Assembly (NCBI RefSeq): GCF_900101445.1
Contig: NZ_FNKE01000001.1
Coordinates: 806,001 to 870,000, forward strand
Reading direction: 5' to 3'
DNA length: 64,000 bases
DNA from: Streptococcus equinus
GTDB lineage: Bacteria > Bacillota > Bacilli > Lactobacillales > Streptococcaceae
Part shown: one piece after another, positions 36,503 to 45,647 of the stretch
Numbering within the stretch: position 1 is the first letter of the stretch
How the letters are laid out: each line of letters opens with the position of its first letter
Position numbers and translations under genes: made by a program
Notes under the pieces: model-generated
The model's database searches: none
Seen by the model: only the letters and a program-made list of their open reading frames with translations
What the model was told of the DNA's origin: nothing

Positions 36503-38158
36503 TTATTTTGCTAAAGTTGCTGCGCGTTTTAGTGAAGCATCGATATTTTCGCAAAGATTTTCTTGACCAACTTTTTCGATAAAGCCAGCTTTTTCCATCA
36601 CACGATATGGTTGTTTGTTAACGTGAGATAGAATCAATGTCATGCCACGTTTTTGGCAGATTTCAAGTGTTTCTTCAAGAGCTTCAAGTCCTGAAATATC
36701 CATCGCTGGAACATTACGCATACGAAGAATCAAGACATTTTTTCCTTCTTCATGAGTGAAGTTAAGGAAGTCATTTGCTGCACCGAAGAACAATGAACCA
36801 AAGATTTCGTAAACAACTGTGTTACTTGGCACATGTTTCAAATCAGTGTTTTCTGAAAGTTCAGCGTCATCAAGGCTATCTTTATCAACCCATTGGCGAA
36901 CTGCGGCAACGTCTGACATACGTTTAAGGAATAAGAAGGCAGCCAAAACCATACCAAATTCGATAGCTACAACAAGGTCAAAGAAGACTGTTAACACAAG
37001 TGTAATTACCAAAACAGCGATATCACTCTTAGGTGCTTTTTTGAGCATGTGAACGAATGTACGCCATCCACTCATGTTATAGGCAACCATAATCAAGATT
37101 GAAGCAAGACAGCTCATTGGGATAAGTGACGCGTAAGGCATCAAGAACAAGAGGATCAAGAGCAATGTCACAGCGTGAGTCATACCAGCGATTGGTGTAC
37201 GACCACCATTTTTAACGTTAGCTGCTGTACGAGCGATAGCCCCTGTAGCAGGGATACCACCAAATAGAGCAGACATCATGTTACCAACACCCTGTCCGAC
37301 CAATTCAGCATTTGAACGGTGGTGACTACCAATCATACCATCTGAAACCACACATGAAAGAAGTGATTCGATAGAAGCCAATATTGCAATAGTGAAGGCT
37401 GGTGAAATCATTTGACGGATAAGACCAAATGACAATTCAGGCATTGTAAATGATGGTAAACCAGCTTTGATAGTGTACAAGTCACCGATTGTTTTAACTG
37501 ACATGTGACCAAATCCAACAAGAGCTGTTGTTACGATAATAGCAACAAGAGAACCTGGGATTTTTTGAGAAACACGTGGCCAGAAGATTTGGATAAGCAA
37601 AGCAATCATACCAATCAAAAGAGTAGGCCAGTTAATTGTATTGATGTGTTGAGCGTAAGCTACCATTTTCTCAACGAATTCAGCTGGAACGGCACCCATA
37701 CTTAGTCCGAAGAAATCTTTTAATTGACCAACAAAGATTCCAACAGCAATACCTAATGTAAATCCAACTGTGATTGTTTTAGGGATGAATTTAATCAAGT
37801 CTCCAAAACGAAGAAGCCCCATAACAATCATCATAATACCAGCTAAGAATGTTGCAATGGTAAGACCTGCCATACCATATTGAGCAATGATACCGTAGAT
37901 GATAACAACGAATGCTGCTGTCGGTCCACCAATTTGAACACGACTACCACCTAAAAATGAAATAAAAAAACCTGCGACAACTGCAGTATAAAGACCTTGT
38001 TCTGGATTAACACCTGATGCAATCGCTAAGGCAATTGACAATGGTAGGGCAATAATCGCCACAATAATCCCTGCAACAAGGTCTTTTGCAAACTGTGCAC
38101 CCGAATAATCTTTAAGAGTGCTAAACAGTTTTGGCTTAATATACTTAAAAGCGTCCAT
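36503..38158 (-). CDS. SulP family anion transporter with STAS domain
   Basis: 551 residues. A hydrophobic N-terminal two-thirds (about 14 predicted segments in the SLC26 fold; AGIIVAIIALPLSIALAIAS, FGGIPATGAIARTAANVKNGG) is followed by a cytoplasmic C-terminal STAS domain, about 440-545, with MRNVPAMDISGLEALEE. Bacterial members move sulfate, bicarbonate, dicarboxylates or other anions, often with Na+ or H+. Substrate not predictable; nothing nearby narrows it. A sequence resembling a CcpA cre site (TGAAAGCGCTACAC, 38339) lies about 180 bp upstream, one mismatch off consensus. Confidence 0.92.
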   Translation of the reverse strand: MDAFKYIKPKLFSTLKDYSGAQFAKDLVAGIIVAIIALPLSIALAIASGVNPEQGLYTAVVAGFFISFLGGSRVQIGGPTAAFVVIIYGIIAQYGMAGLTIATFLAGIMMIVMGLLRFGDLIKFIPKTITVGFTLGIAVGIFVGQLKDFFGLSMGAVPAEFVEKMVAYAQHINTINWPTLLIGMIALLIQIFWPRVSQKIPGSLVAIIVTTALVGFGHMSVKTIGDLYTIKAGLPSFTMPELSFGLIRQMISPAFTIAILASIESLLSCVVSDGMIGSHHRSNAELVGQGVGNMMSALFGGIPATGAIARTAANVKNGGRTPIAGMTHAVTLLLILLFLMPYASLIPMSCLASILIMVAYNMSGWRTFVHMLKKAPKSDIAVLVITLVLTVFFDLVVAIEFGMVLAAFLFLKRMSDVAAVRQWVDKDSLDDAELSENTDLKHVPSNTVVYEIFGSLFFGAANDFLNFTHEEGKNVLILRMRNVPAMDISGLEALEETLEICQKRGMTLILSHVNKQPYRVMEKAGFIEKVGQENLCENIDASLKRAATLAK

Positions 38159-38469
38159 CTTTTCCTCCTATTTTTATTTGTTCTCAGACGCTTACGAGAA
38201 CTCATACTACCATTTTATCACACCGAAAGTGAGAATTCTAGGTCTCATCGGGTAAAATAACTTAGTATTTGCGCATTTTTTGCCCGTTATTCCACCAAAA
38301 ACATTCTTCAGAATGAAAAATCATTCCAAATCCAAAATGAAAGCGCTACACGCTGATATACGCTTATCTAAGATAATCAAAAACTGTCAGTAGGAAAAAT
38401 TCTGATTTTTTCATAAAAAATATCTGAGATTTTCACCTCAGATATTAAAATTATTCAAATGCCTACTTT
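38159..38469. other. Intergenic region sulP-ASCH gene
   Basis: 311 bp. It holds the ASCH gene terminator at 38419-38446 and a possible cre site near 38339. Otherwise AT-rich with no recognised element. Confidence 0.5.
38419..38446 (-). terminator. Terminator after the ASCH gene
   Basis: A perfect 10-bp stem AATATCTGAG/CTCAGATATT, 8-nt loop, T run on the minus strand. Confidence 0.85.
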
Positions 38470-38871
38470 CTACAAAACCTCTACAACTTCAAACTCTTCA
38501 AAGACAACTGACATTTGTGGTGAAAAGTGATACCCAAGCATCTCTCCCTCACGAGTGAAGAAACGCTCGTGGCTTCTTTTCCAAGAGTCTAACGTCTCAT
38601 CTTCGCCTTCAAGCTTAGCAAGGTCATAAGTAATTTCCTCATAAGGAAGAATGTGCAATTTATTTGTTCTCACCACACAACGAGGATTGCCATCCCAATC
38701 AGTAATGACACTTAACTCTCCTTCTTTTGGCATAGTTTCATCACCAAGTTCAAAGGCTGCTAAGCTGCTTGACGTCGCTCTTTTCTGACCTTTTAAAACC
38801 AAATCAAGCAAACTATTACAAGCTTTCTCGGTCAGCTCGAAATGCCATTTTTCAAGATTTTCGATATTCAT
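38470..38871 (-). CDS. ASCH-domain protein
   Basis: 133 residues. The pattern GQKRATSSSLAAFE followed by ELSVITDWDGNPRCVVRTNKL and EGEDETLDSWKRSHERFF is that of ASCH domains of the YqfB-like bacterial branch, PUA-like folds thought to bind RNA or modified nucleosides; some relatives are amidohydrolases for N4-acetylcytidine. Start ATG 38871. Transcribed with or just after the 38900 hydrolase gene (28 bp gap). Confidence 0.82.
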   Translation of the reverse strand: MNIENLEKWHFELTEKACNSLLDLVLKGQKRATSSSLAAFELGDETMPKEGELSVITDWDGNPRCVVRTNKLHILPYEEITYDLAKLEGEDETLDSWKRSHERFFTREGEMLGYHFSPQMSVVFEEFEVVEVL

Positions 38872-38899
38872 TTACTTTTCCTTTTCTCTCTTATTTTTA

Positions 38900-39664
38900 T
38901 TAAATGTTACAAATTGCCATCACAGATTGATACCATTTTTCAGGATAAGATACCAAGAGTTCCTCGTGACGGTAATTTTGTCTATGGATAATAGGATTTT
39001 TGAAATGCTCTTGATACCGTTTCAAGTATTTCTTTCCCATCTTCTCCGCGTAAAAAATGTGCACCTGACAATCGCTACTTTCTACATGACAAGGCAATGG
39101 GGTGACTAAGTCAGAAAAATATTGGTTAAAGAGTGATGTCTTGCTGACAAACTTCATTCCTTTTACAAAAGAAAAGATTTCTTTTACATAAGAATCTTTT
39201 GCAGATGCTTTTTCAAAATAGCTGTGCAGACATTTTGGCTTAAAGTGCCCTTTTGCCACATATGGCCACATCAGATTAACCAAGAGCTTACTCTTCAAAT
39301 AAGCAGGCAGTCGACGTGACTGGTCAAAATCAGAGCTGCCAATCACTGCATAAGATAACCGGATTTTTCTTCTTGCCACTAAATGTGCTACAAAAGTGCC
39401 ACCAAGTGAAGAACCATAGACAGCTAACACTTTTCCCTGATAAGAATGCTTAATACGTGCTTCTATCTTTTCAACTTCTGCTAAAACCGACGTGTAATCA
39501 CTCTTGTCATTAATATCAAATCCTGTATAGGAAATGACAACGACAAAAAAATCTTCTATCAAACTAGGAATAACTTTTGCAAAGTTAGCATACCAGTGAC
39601 ACATAGTTCCTGGTAACAAGATGATAATCGGTTTTGAAGAATCACCAAATTCATGACATAACAT
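38900..39664 (-). CDS. Alpha/beta hydrolase family protein
   Basis: 254 residues from ATG 39664 (AGGATT 6 nt upstream); an in-frame GTG at 39682 could add six residues. Nucleophile elbow GSSLGG, oxyanion segment LLPGTMCHWYANF and a candidate catalytic His in YRHEELL near the C-terminus. The acid residue is unclear. Cytoplasmic, substrate unknown. Unlike many hydrolases it has several basic stretches (FKPKCLHSYF, KKYLKRYQEHFK). Confidence 0.75.
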   Translation of the reverse strand: MLCHEFGDSSKPIIILLPGTMCHWYANFAKVIPSLIEDFFVVVISYTGFDINDKSDYTSVLAEVEKIEARIKHSYQGKVLAVYGSSLGGTFVAHLVARRKIRLSYAVIGSSDFDQSRRLPAYLKSKLLVNLMWPYVAKGHFKPKCLHSYFEKASAKDSYVKEIFSFVKGMKFVSKTSLFNQYFSDLVTPLPCHVESSDCQVHIFYAEKMGKKYLKRYQEHFKNPIIHRQNYRHEELLVSYPEKWYQSVMAICNI

Positions 39665-39734
39665 GACTAATCCTACACTCACCTTCTAAATTGACATCGA
39701 CTCCCTAGCATTATATCACTTTATCAAGAAAAAA

Positions 39735-39759
39735 GACTGCAACAACTTGTGCTACAGTC
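39735..39759 (-). terminator. Terminator after the deaminase gene
   Basis: GACTG/CAGTC outer stem with inner GCA/TGC pairs, T run on the minus strand. Confidence 0.7.
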
Positions 39760-39781
39760 GATTTAACTTATCTACAATTTC

Positions 39782-40246
39782 TTAGTAGAGGTTATGTTGC
39801 ATGTTTTGATAATCTTTAAAGAGTTTCAAACAATCATCATGACTAAGTTGAACAAGGTAATCTTCAGGGAGATTTTTTCGTCCTCCCATAAGCTCATCAA
39901 AGCGTTGGTCACGAAAACCAATCATGGCATTATCAGCAATCGTACAACCATAATAGACTTTATCAATATTTGCCCAAAGACAAGCTGCTAGACACATTGG
40001 GCATGGCTCTCCAGTTGTAAACAAAGTTGTTCCTGACAAATCATGCGTGACAAGTTTTTGACCTGCTGCTCTGATTGCCGTTACTTCTCCATGTGCTGTT
40101 GGATCGTGGTGAGCTAGAACCATGTTGTGCCCACTAGCAATGATCTTGCCATCTTTTACGATAACAGCACCAAAGGGACCACCATCTCCTTTTTTAATCC
40201 CTTCGTAAGCCTCTTCAATAGCTTTTTGCATGTATTCATTAACCAT
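39782..40246 (-). CDS. Guanine deaminase-like nucleobase deaminase
   Basis: 154 residues, cytidine-deaminase superfamily. The zinc site is His52 (TAHGEV, with Glu54 as proton shuttle) and Cys82/Cys85 (EPCPMC). Length and the segments GGPFGAVIVKDGKIIASGHN and ACLWANIDKVYYG resemble Bacillus GuaD, which converts guanine to xanthine; tRNA adenosine deaminase (TadA) is a near relative, usually with HAE instead of HGE. The purine-salvage role is an inference. Confidence 0.82.
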   Translation of the reverse strand: MVNEYMQKAIEEAYEGIKKGDGGPFGAVIVKDGKIIASGHNMVLAHHDPTAHGEVTAIRAAGQKLVTHDLSGTTLFTTGEPCPMCLAACLWANIDKVYYGCTIADNAMIGFRDQRFDELMGGRKNLPEDYLVQLSHDDCLKLFKDYQNMQHNLY

Positions 40247-40292
40247 ATGGGCACCCCTTTCATATCTGTTACCTTAAGTATAACACACATTT

Positions 40293-40868
40293 TCAGAAAG
40301 CGTTGTCAGAAATATGTTCTTTGATAATTGATAAAATCTTTCGAACATGCTCGTCTGTTATACTGTCAATTGCTTTTGTTTGATTGCTATCAAGATTTCC
40401 TGTATTAAAGACACCACCTGTAAAAATAGTCGCAAGAATTGACATACGACCATCTTTAAAAATTTGTTCAATCAACTTAGTCATTTCATAGGATTTTACA
40501 GCCATTTTTCCGTGTTCACTGTAATCATCATTAGTTGAACCTGCCGTCAACCCAATAATCAATTTTTTATTATCAAGAGCATGTCCCTCGCTACCATATG
40601 CCCAACCATGTCCAAAGACTTCTTCAATCCAACGCATGATGAGCGAAGTCATTGAGTACCAAAAAATCGGAGATTGAATGATGACAATATCAGCCCATTC
40701 TAACTTTTCTCGTTCAGATTTGACATCAATGTGGTAATCTGGATAAAGTTTTTGTAAGTCATCTATTTTAAGATGTGGTAACTCTCGCTCAAGCTTTCTA
40801 ACAATCTGCTTTGTTCCGATTGATATTTCTGGATAAGTATGTCCGGTTACTAAAAGAATATTTGCCAT
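40293..40868 (-). CDS. Flavodoxin-fold NAD(P)H oxidoreductase (MdaB/KefF-like)
   Basis: 191 residues. The N-terminal LLVTGHTYPEISIGTKQI is the phosphate-binding strand-loop of the flavodoxin-like quinone reductases, and IVIIQSPIFWYSMTSLIMRWIEEVF is their conserved isoalloxazine and dimer region. It would bind FMN or FAD and reduce quinones or other electrophiles by two electrons. Cytoplasmic. A single gene with an AGGAG-type site; neighbours include a MerR regulator of the redox/drug type, but not in the same operon. Confidence 0.85.
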   Translation of the reverse strand: MANILLVTGHTYPEISIGTKQIVRKLERELPHLKIDDLQKLYPDYHIDVKSEREKLEWADIVIIQSPIFWYSMTSLIMRWIEEVFGHGWAYGSEGHALDNKKLIIGLTAGSTNDDYSEHGKMAVKSYEMTKLIEQIFKDGRMSILATIFTGGVFNTGNLDSNQTKAIDSITDEHVRKILSIIKEHISDNAF

Positions 40869-41085
40869 AAAGTTCTCCTCTATTTTATTGATATTAACAT
40901 CATAAACTGTGACGTAACGAGACAGTCAAGTATAAAATCATAGGAATTGAAACAATAGCTGATAATCTAAATGAAAATTATTAAAGTCAGGGTGCAAATA
41001 ATGCGCTAAAATAACTGAAAATTCAACAATCATTGATTTTACAGCTAGACTTTTTTTCTTTAGCCATTTAAATTTTTTCCTAATA

Positions 41086-42411
41086 CTACATTTTGCCATC
41101 GTGATATTTATGCCACTCTTTAATATAATGTAAACGTTCCTTAAAACGACGCTCATTACCTTCCTCTGTAGGATGATAATAAGTATGTCCTACTAAATTG
41201 TCAGGCATGGTCTGCATATCAGTTAATTTATCTTCATAATGATGTGCTAACTGATACCCTTTTCCATAGCCAACTTCTTTCATTAGTTTTGTGGTAGCAT
41301 TACGCAAATGTAGTGGAACAGGTTCATTCATACTATCTTTAACATCTTTTGCAACATTTAGACGTGTCTTATAAACAGCATTTGATTTTGGGGCTAGTGA
41401 CAAATAAATGACAGCCTCTGTCAGATGCACATCACACTCAGGCATTCCAAGAAATTTACAAGCTTGAAAAACATCTATTGCCAAAGTAAGTGCTCGCGTA
41501 TCAGCTAATCCGATATCCTCTGAAGCAAAACGAATTAATCGACGTGCAATATAAAGTGGGTCTTCACCACCGTCAAGCATCCGACTCATCCAATATACCG
41601 CAGCATCTGGATCACTATTTCGCATAGATTTATGAAGGGCAGAAATGATATTGTAATGTTCTTCACCTGTTTTATCATAAAAGAGCATTTTCTTTTCTAT
41701 TAGCTCTTCCATAACATCATCAGCCACAGTAACCTTACCATCAATATCCTCACTATTCAAAACAGCAAGCTCCAAAGTATTAAGTGCCGCTCTAGCATCT
41801 CCATTAGCGTATATAGCAATTTTTTTAAGATTGTATTGACTAATAATTATCGTTTGATTAGGAAATGCTCGTGCGTCTTTTAAAGCATGACTAAGCAATT
41901 CAACCATTTCTGCAATTGACAATTGATTAAGAACAAAAACTTTACTACGAGATAACAAGGCACTATTTACTTCAAATGACGGATTCTCGGTTGTTGCCCC
42001 AATAAGTACAATACTTCCTTTCTCTACAAAGGGCAAAAATGCATCCTGCTGAGCCTTATTAAAGCGATGAATTTCATCAATAAAAACCAGTGTTCGTTCA
42101 CCAAACTGGCGATTTTCCTCAGCTTCCTGCATAATCTTTCGAATTTCCTTAATTCCTGACGTTACAGCAGAAAAAGTGATAAATTTTGCCTTGGTTTGAT
42201 TAGCAATAATGTTAGCTAATGTTGTCTTGCCAACCCCAGGGGGTCCCCAAAAAATCATCGAAGACAATTGTCCTTGCTCAATCATCTTACGTAAAACTTT
42301 ACCAGGCCCTATTAAATGACTTTGCCCAAAAAATTCATCCAAATTTCGCGGACGAACACGCGCAGCTAATGGCTGATTATATTCTGAGATACTATCAAAT
42401 AAGGATGTCAT
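41086..42411 (-). CDS. rarA: Replication-associated recombination protein A (AAA+ ATPase)
   Basis: 441 residues from ATG 42411; the GGAG site lies in the end of the upstream MerR gene, so extension to 42465 is not credible. Walker A WGPPGVGKTT (56-63), Walker B VFIDEIHRFNKAQQDA, sensor ATTENPSF, then the C-terminal tetramerisation region (HLTEAVIYLSLAPKSNAVY). It acts at stalled replication forks with SSB. It is coupled to the MerR gene (one base between stop and ATG), an unusual partner. Confidence 0.96.
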   Translation of the reverse strand: MTSLFDSISEYNQPLAARVRPRNLDEFFGQSHLIGPGKVLRKMIEQGQLSSMIFWGPPGVGKTTLANIIANQTKAKFITFSAVTSGIKEIRKIMQEAEENRQFGERTLVFIDEIHRFNKAQQDAFLPFVEKGSIVLIGATTENPSFEVNSALLSRSKVFVLNQLSIAEMVELLSHALKDARAFPNQTIIISQYNLKKIAIYANGDARAALNTLELAVLNSEDIDGKVTVADDVMEELIEKKMLFYDKTGEEHYNIISALHKSMRNSDPDAAVYWMSRMLDGGEDPLYIARRLIRFASEDIGLADTRALTLAIDVFQACKFLGMPECDVHLTEAVIYLSLAPKSNAVYKTRLNVAKDVKDSMNEPVPLHLRNATTKLMKEVGYGKGYQLAHHYEDKLTDMQTMPDNLVGHTYYHPTEEGNERRFKERLHYIKEWHKYHDGKM

Positions 42412-42412
42412 A

Positions 42413-43225
42413 TTAATCTCCTTCCACAATTTGATATTGCAAAATTTGCTGAGCTGAAGAACCATTTTTTATAAGATGATGATCACAATTAAGTTGCCAA
42501 AGCCTATCAATTACTTGTATATTATTTTCTTGAGCATACTTATTTAAAAGCTTAATCCCCTTAAGAATACCTTCTAGTGAAGTTTCAACTTTTATTGACA
42601 AATAATCCCCTTCCGGTTTTTCCAAATAAGTCGACAAAGTCTTACTGTCTAATTCTGTTCTAGCTTTAATAAAACGAAATGGCGCAGCCATATAGTTTTC
42701 ACCTTGTGACAAAGCTAATTCTGTTAAAAAACCAGTCTGGCTTTGATTTATACTGGCTACATCACCTAGTTCATTCATAAATGTTGCATAAAGTCTTGCT
42801 ATGTCTTCAGGCATACAATCCACTTCACGTTCTGAACACCAAAATTGTTGACTTGTTTCATGTTCAATCGAAACCTGGTTTAATAACATTGTCTCATAAG
42901 AATGAGAAACTTCCTTTTGTTGCTCCAAAAGTTGCTCTAAGTATTGTAGTCTTTTAATCTCTTCTCGAATTTGCAACTGATATCCACTTAAATATTTTTC
43001 TAATTCTTGCCCTTTTGATTCTAAAAGAAATTTTATTTTATTTAATGGTATACCTAATTGACGCAACCCACAAATTAACTCGAACCGATATAATTGATCT
43101 GCTTCATAAAATCGGTAGCCATTTTCACCTGTCTTAGCTGGTGAAAAAATGCCTTTCTTATCGTAAAAAATTAATGTACGTCTCGTTGTTTTGGCTAACT
43201 TTGCAAACTCTGATATCTTAAGCAT
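42413..43225 (-). CDS. MerR family regulator with GyrI-like effector domain
   Basis: 270 residues. An N-terminal winged helix (MLKISEFAKLAKTTRRTLIF), a dimerisation coiled coil about 80-110 (EEIKRLQYLEQLLEQQKEVS) and a C-terminal effector-binding domain of the BmrR/GyrI type (GDYLSIKVETSLEGILKGIK). Such proteins activate promoters with 19-bp spacers on binding lipophilic drugs. Exactly such a promoter drives this gene (43257-43287), so autoregulation is likely. No efflux pump is adjacent. Confidence 0.88.
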   Translation of the reverse strand: MLKISEFAKLAKTTRRTLIFYDKKGIFSPAKTGENGYRFYEADQLYRFELICGLRQLGIPLNKIKFLLESKGQELEKYLSGYQLQIREEIKRLQYLEQLLEQQKEVSHSYETMLLNQVSIEHETSQQFWCSEREVDCMPEDIARLYATFMNELGDVASINQSQTGFLTELALSQGENYMAAPFRFIKARTELDSKTLSTYLEKPEGDYLSIKVETSLEGILKGIKLLNKYAQENNIQVIDRLWQLNCDHHLIKNGSSAQQILQYQIVEGD

Positions 43226-43256
43226 AGTTCCTCCATATCGTAATCTTCTTACATAT

Positions 43257-43287
43257 AGTATAAACTATAACCTAATGTTACAGTCAA
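43257..43287 (-). promoter_or_regulatory. MerR-type promoter with 19-bp spacer and dyad operator
   Basis: On the minus strand TTGACT (43282-43287), 19-bp spacer, TATACT (43257-43262). The plus-strand dyad ACTATAAC-N5-GTTACAGT (43264-43284, 7 of 8 pairs) fills the spacer. An over-long spacer with a central dyad is the hallmark of MerR activation by DNA untwisting. Confidence 0.8.
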
Positions 43288-43378
43288 GAAAAGGACATTT
43301 TCAATTTGTAAAACGCCCTTCTTTTCGACTATTACCAATAAGCCCTTTTTATTTAATTTTCGTTCCTATTATTTAACC

Positions 43379-43786
43379 TTACGTCCATAAAGAGGTGATA
43401 AACAAAGCTGAGCAATTTTCGCTTTTGACAAAGCCACAATTTTCATAGAAATCAATCTCCTTATTGTAGCCAATCACAGCAATTCGCATAAAAGTCTTGT
43501 ATTTTTCTTTGACCATTTGAATCAACTTACTTCCAATCGTGTGACCTTGATAGGCAGGATCAACAAGTAAATAATGAATATAAGCATTCATCACCCCGTC
43601 ATCCATGACACAAATCATCCCAACTAATCGGTCGCCATCCCAAGCCGAATAGACAGTATTAAAATTCTGCATGGCTAGGACAAGCTTTTCTGGGTAATGC
43701 CCTGATGACCACTCCACTGAAAGAAATAAACGCTCCAAATCACTGCACTTAAAATCATGAATTGCTTTGTATTCAATAGCCGCCAT
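43379..43786 (-). CDS. GNAT family N-acetyltransferase
   Basis: 135 residues. The acetyl-CoA-binding motif A reads LLVDPAYQGHTIGSKLI, the beta4-beta5 core is AYIHYLLV, and C-terminal IGYNKEIDFYENCGFVKSE is the usual GNAT end. Substrate unknown. Single gene on the minus strand. Confidence 0.85.
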   Translation of the reverse strand: MAAIEYKAIHDFKCSDLERLFLSVEWSSGHYPEKLVLAMQNFNTVYSAWDGDRLVGMICVMDDGVMNAYIHYLLVDPAYQGHTIGSKLIQMVKEKYKTFMRIAVIGYNKEIDFYENCGFVKSENCSALFITSLWT

Positions 43787-43840
43787 AATACAACCTCTTT
43801 CTTTGTTCAGATTAGTCTTCTGTGTTAGTTATCACGCGCT

Positions 43841-44758
43841 TTAGTTGATGTCATTTCCCTTCAAATGCTTTTCAATATAATCAAAAAATGGTTTCTTTTT
43901 GACATCGAAGACGTGGTTTTCGTACCATGCGTAGGATTCTTTTAAGCCTATTTCTATAGGAGTTAACTCAGGCAACAATTCCTCTTGTCTTTTGACATCT
44001 AAGAAGAACTCGTAGTCGTAAAAGCTAAAATAATTGCGCTGATTGACTTCATCAAAGACTTCGATGAATTCTGGAATTTTATTACTGCAGGCGTAGCAGA
44101 GCTTCACCCACTGGCGAGCACTTATCGCTTGAGTATTTCCAACATTATAGATGTGCTCTTTTGGCTGCTTTTCAATAATAGCTTCCATCATACGACACAA
44201 ATCCTTGATATAAAAGAATTGTAATTTTAATTCACCGTGGTGTGGCAGATAAAATGGCAAATCATCTTTAGCACAATCAAAGACAAAAGCTTCGCGATAA
44301 ACATTATTCATCGGTCCGTAAAGATAGGGCGGACGTAAAATATAAGCTTCTGGAACCAGCTCAACCAAACGTTTTTCTGCTGCAATCTTATCTAGACCAT
44401 ACTGTCCCCAGAACTTATTTTCACCGAGCTGTGATGTTTCTAAGAATGGCTGCGCGCCGTCATCTGGATAAACAGAACTTGAACTAATCATGATATATGT
44501 CCCAAATGAACCGAGTGCTTCTACTAAACAAGAAATGTCATTAGCGTTATAAGCTGTCACATCCAAAACAATATCGAAATGGAGACTCTTCAATCGATTA
44601 CCCAAATCATGTCGATCAGCTTGAATCACAGTCACGCCTTCGACTTGTGTCTTGGTATTTCGATTGAGCACATAGACGTCATAGCCTTTTTTATCAAAAT
44701 AAGCCGCTGTATATTTGCTAACAAAGACTGTGCCACCCGTTACAAGTACTGTTTTCAT
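43841..44758 (-). CDS. NAD-dependent epimerase/dehydratase family protein
   Basis: 305 residues, extended SDR. The Rossmann start is VLVTGGTVFVSKYTA (a variant GXXXXXS/K in place of GXXGXXG), followed by active-site-like ISSSSVYPDDG and YGLDKIAAEKRL, which provides Tyr-x3-Lys. It resembles nucleotide-sugar epimerase-like proteins of unknown substrate. The start MKTVLVTGG is preceded by GGAGG. Monocistronic. Confidence 0.85.
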   Translation of the reverse strand: MKTVLVTGGTVFVSKYTAAYFDKKGYDVYVLNRNTKTQVEGVTVIQADRHDLGNRLKSLHFDIVLDVTAYNANDISCLVEALGSFGTYIMISSSSVYPDDGAQPFLETSQLGENKFWGQYGLDKIAAEKRLVELVPEAYILRPPYLYGPMNNVYREAFVFDCAKDDLPFYLPHHGELKLQFFYIKDLCRMMEAIIEKQPKEHIYNVGNTQAISARQWVKLCYACSNKIPEFIEVFDEVNQRNYFSFYDYEFFLDVKRQEELLPELTPIEIGLKESYAWYENHVFDVKKKPFFDYIEKHLKGNDIN

Positions 44759-44882
44759 CCAGAAACCTCCTTTTGAATTATCAGAATATTATGATACTTG
44801 CATTGTAGCACAAAAAGACAGCACTTACAAAGAACAACTGTTTTTTAGCTTTTATCTTGCATCTTCCTTTAAAATAATCAAA

Positions 44883-44909
44883 AAACTGCAGCAAGAACAG
44901 CTACAGTTT
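44883..44909 (-). terminator. Terminator after the 44935-45102 gene
   Basis: AAACTG/CAGTTT outer and AGC/GCT inner pairs, then a T run on the minus strand. Confidence 0.65.
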
Positions 44910-44934
44910 AACATCTTATTCTTTCTCTGAAAAA

Positions 44935-45102
44935 TTACTCAGCTTCATCATCGTCATCTTTGTCAATAAACAGTCCAACCATAACCCCAAAGGCAATACC
45001 AAGTGACATCCATAGTCCAATATTATGTGTTAGAAAGCCTATTCCTGCACCAATGGCTACTCCAAACCCCATACCAATTAAGATACCATTTCCTTTAGTC
45101 AT
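44935..45102 (-). CDS. Small glycine-rich membrane protein, 55 residues
   Basis: Read on the minus strand: ATG at 45102, TAA at 44935-44937, with AGGAGG 8 nt upstream. MTKGNGILIGMGFGVAIGAG begins two hydrophobic, glycine-rich segments (residues 5-25 and 30-46), ended by the acidic tail DKDDDDEAE. Too short for most ORF filters. Glycine-zipper-like spacing suggests helix packing or oligomer formation; function unknown. Confidence 0.8.
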   Translation of the reverse strand: MTKGNGILIGMGFGVAIGAGIGFLTHNIGLWMSLGIAFGVMVGLFIDKDDDDEAE

Positions 45103-45127
45103 AATATTGCCCTCCTAAAATCTGAAA

Positions 45128-45622
45128 CTATAAGTGCTTTTCAAATCGAAACATTTCTGAAGCCTCATCATCATTTGGATCTTTGTGATGGCTGTTAAAG
45201 AATTCAACAATCTTAAACCCACAGCGATTCACATAAAAATGAATGTTACGTTTTTCAAAATATGGCGTCACAGTTTCCCAGATTTTCACCTGAGGAAACA
45301 TCTTTTCAATTTGACACCAAGCGCCGTAGCCAACTCCCTTACTGTGGCATTTTGGAGAAACAAAAAGCAAATCCAAATCTCCTCTATCTCCCTCGATACG
45401 GACTACAACACCACCGACAACCTTTCCATCATCAAGGATACGGTAGACTTCTCCACTATCTATGGATTCTTCAATTGTCTCTCGAGAGATGATTTGACCA
45501 TCTTCTTCAAAATGGTCATCTCGAAGACCAAATTCCTCTAAAGCTCCATAATTAAAAGCTTCTTGGTTATCTTTAATAAATTGTTCACGATCACTTGAAA
45601 CAAGTGGTTTCAACTCAATCAT
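45128..45622 (-). CDS. GNAT family N-acetyltransferase
   Basis: 164 residues from ATG 45622 (AGAGGT site); the ORF to 45658 would overlap the upstream gene and lacks a site. Acetyl-CoA loop SPKCHSKGVGYGAWCQIE, core GDLDLLFV, and NIHFYVNRCGFKIVEF near the C-terminus. Substrate unknown. It overlaps none but follows the YoaP-type acetyltransferase gene by 25 bp, a two-gene acetyltransferase operon. Confidence 0.85.
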   Translation of the reverse strand: MIELKPLVSSDREQFIKDNQEAFNYGALEEFGLRDDHFEEDGQIISRETIEESIDSGEVYRILDDGKVVGGVVVRIEGDRGDLDLLFVSPKCHSKGVGYGAWCQIEKMFPQVKIWETVTPYFEKRNIHFYVNRCGFKIVEFFNSHHKDPNDDEASEMFRFEKHL

Positions 45623-45647
45623 ACTTACCTCTTTTAGTGAAAAATTA

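Noticed and set aside
38330..38355. CcpA cre site upstream of sulP
   Set aside because: Only TGAAAGCGCTACAC with one mismatch and 180 bp from the start; mentioned but not annotated as a feature.
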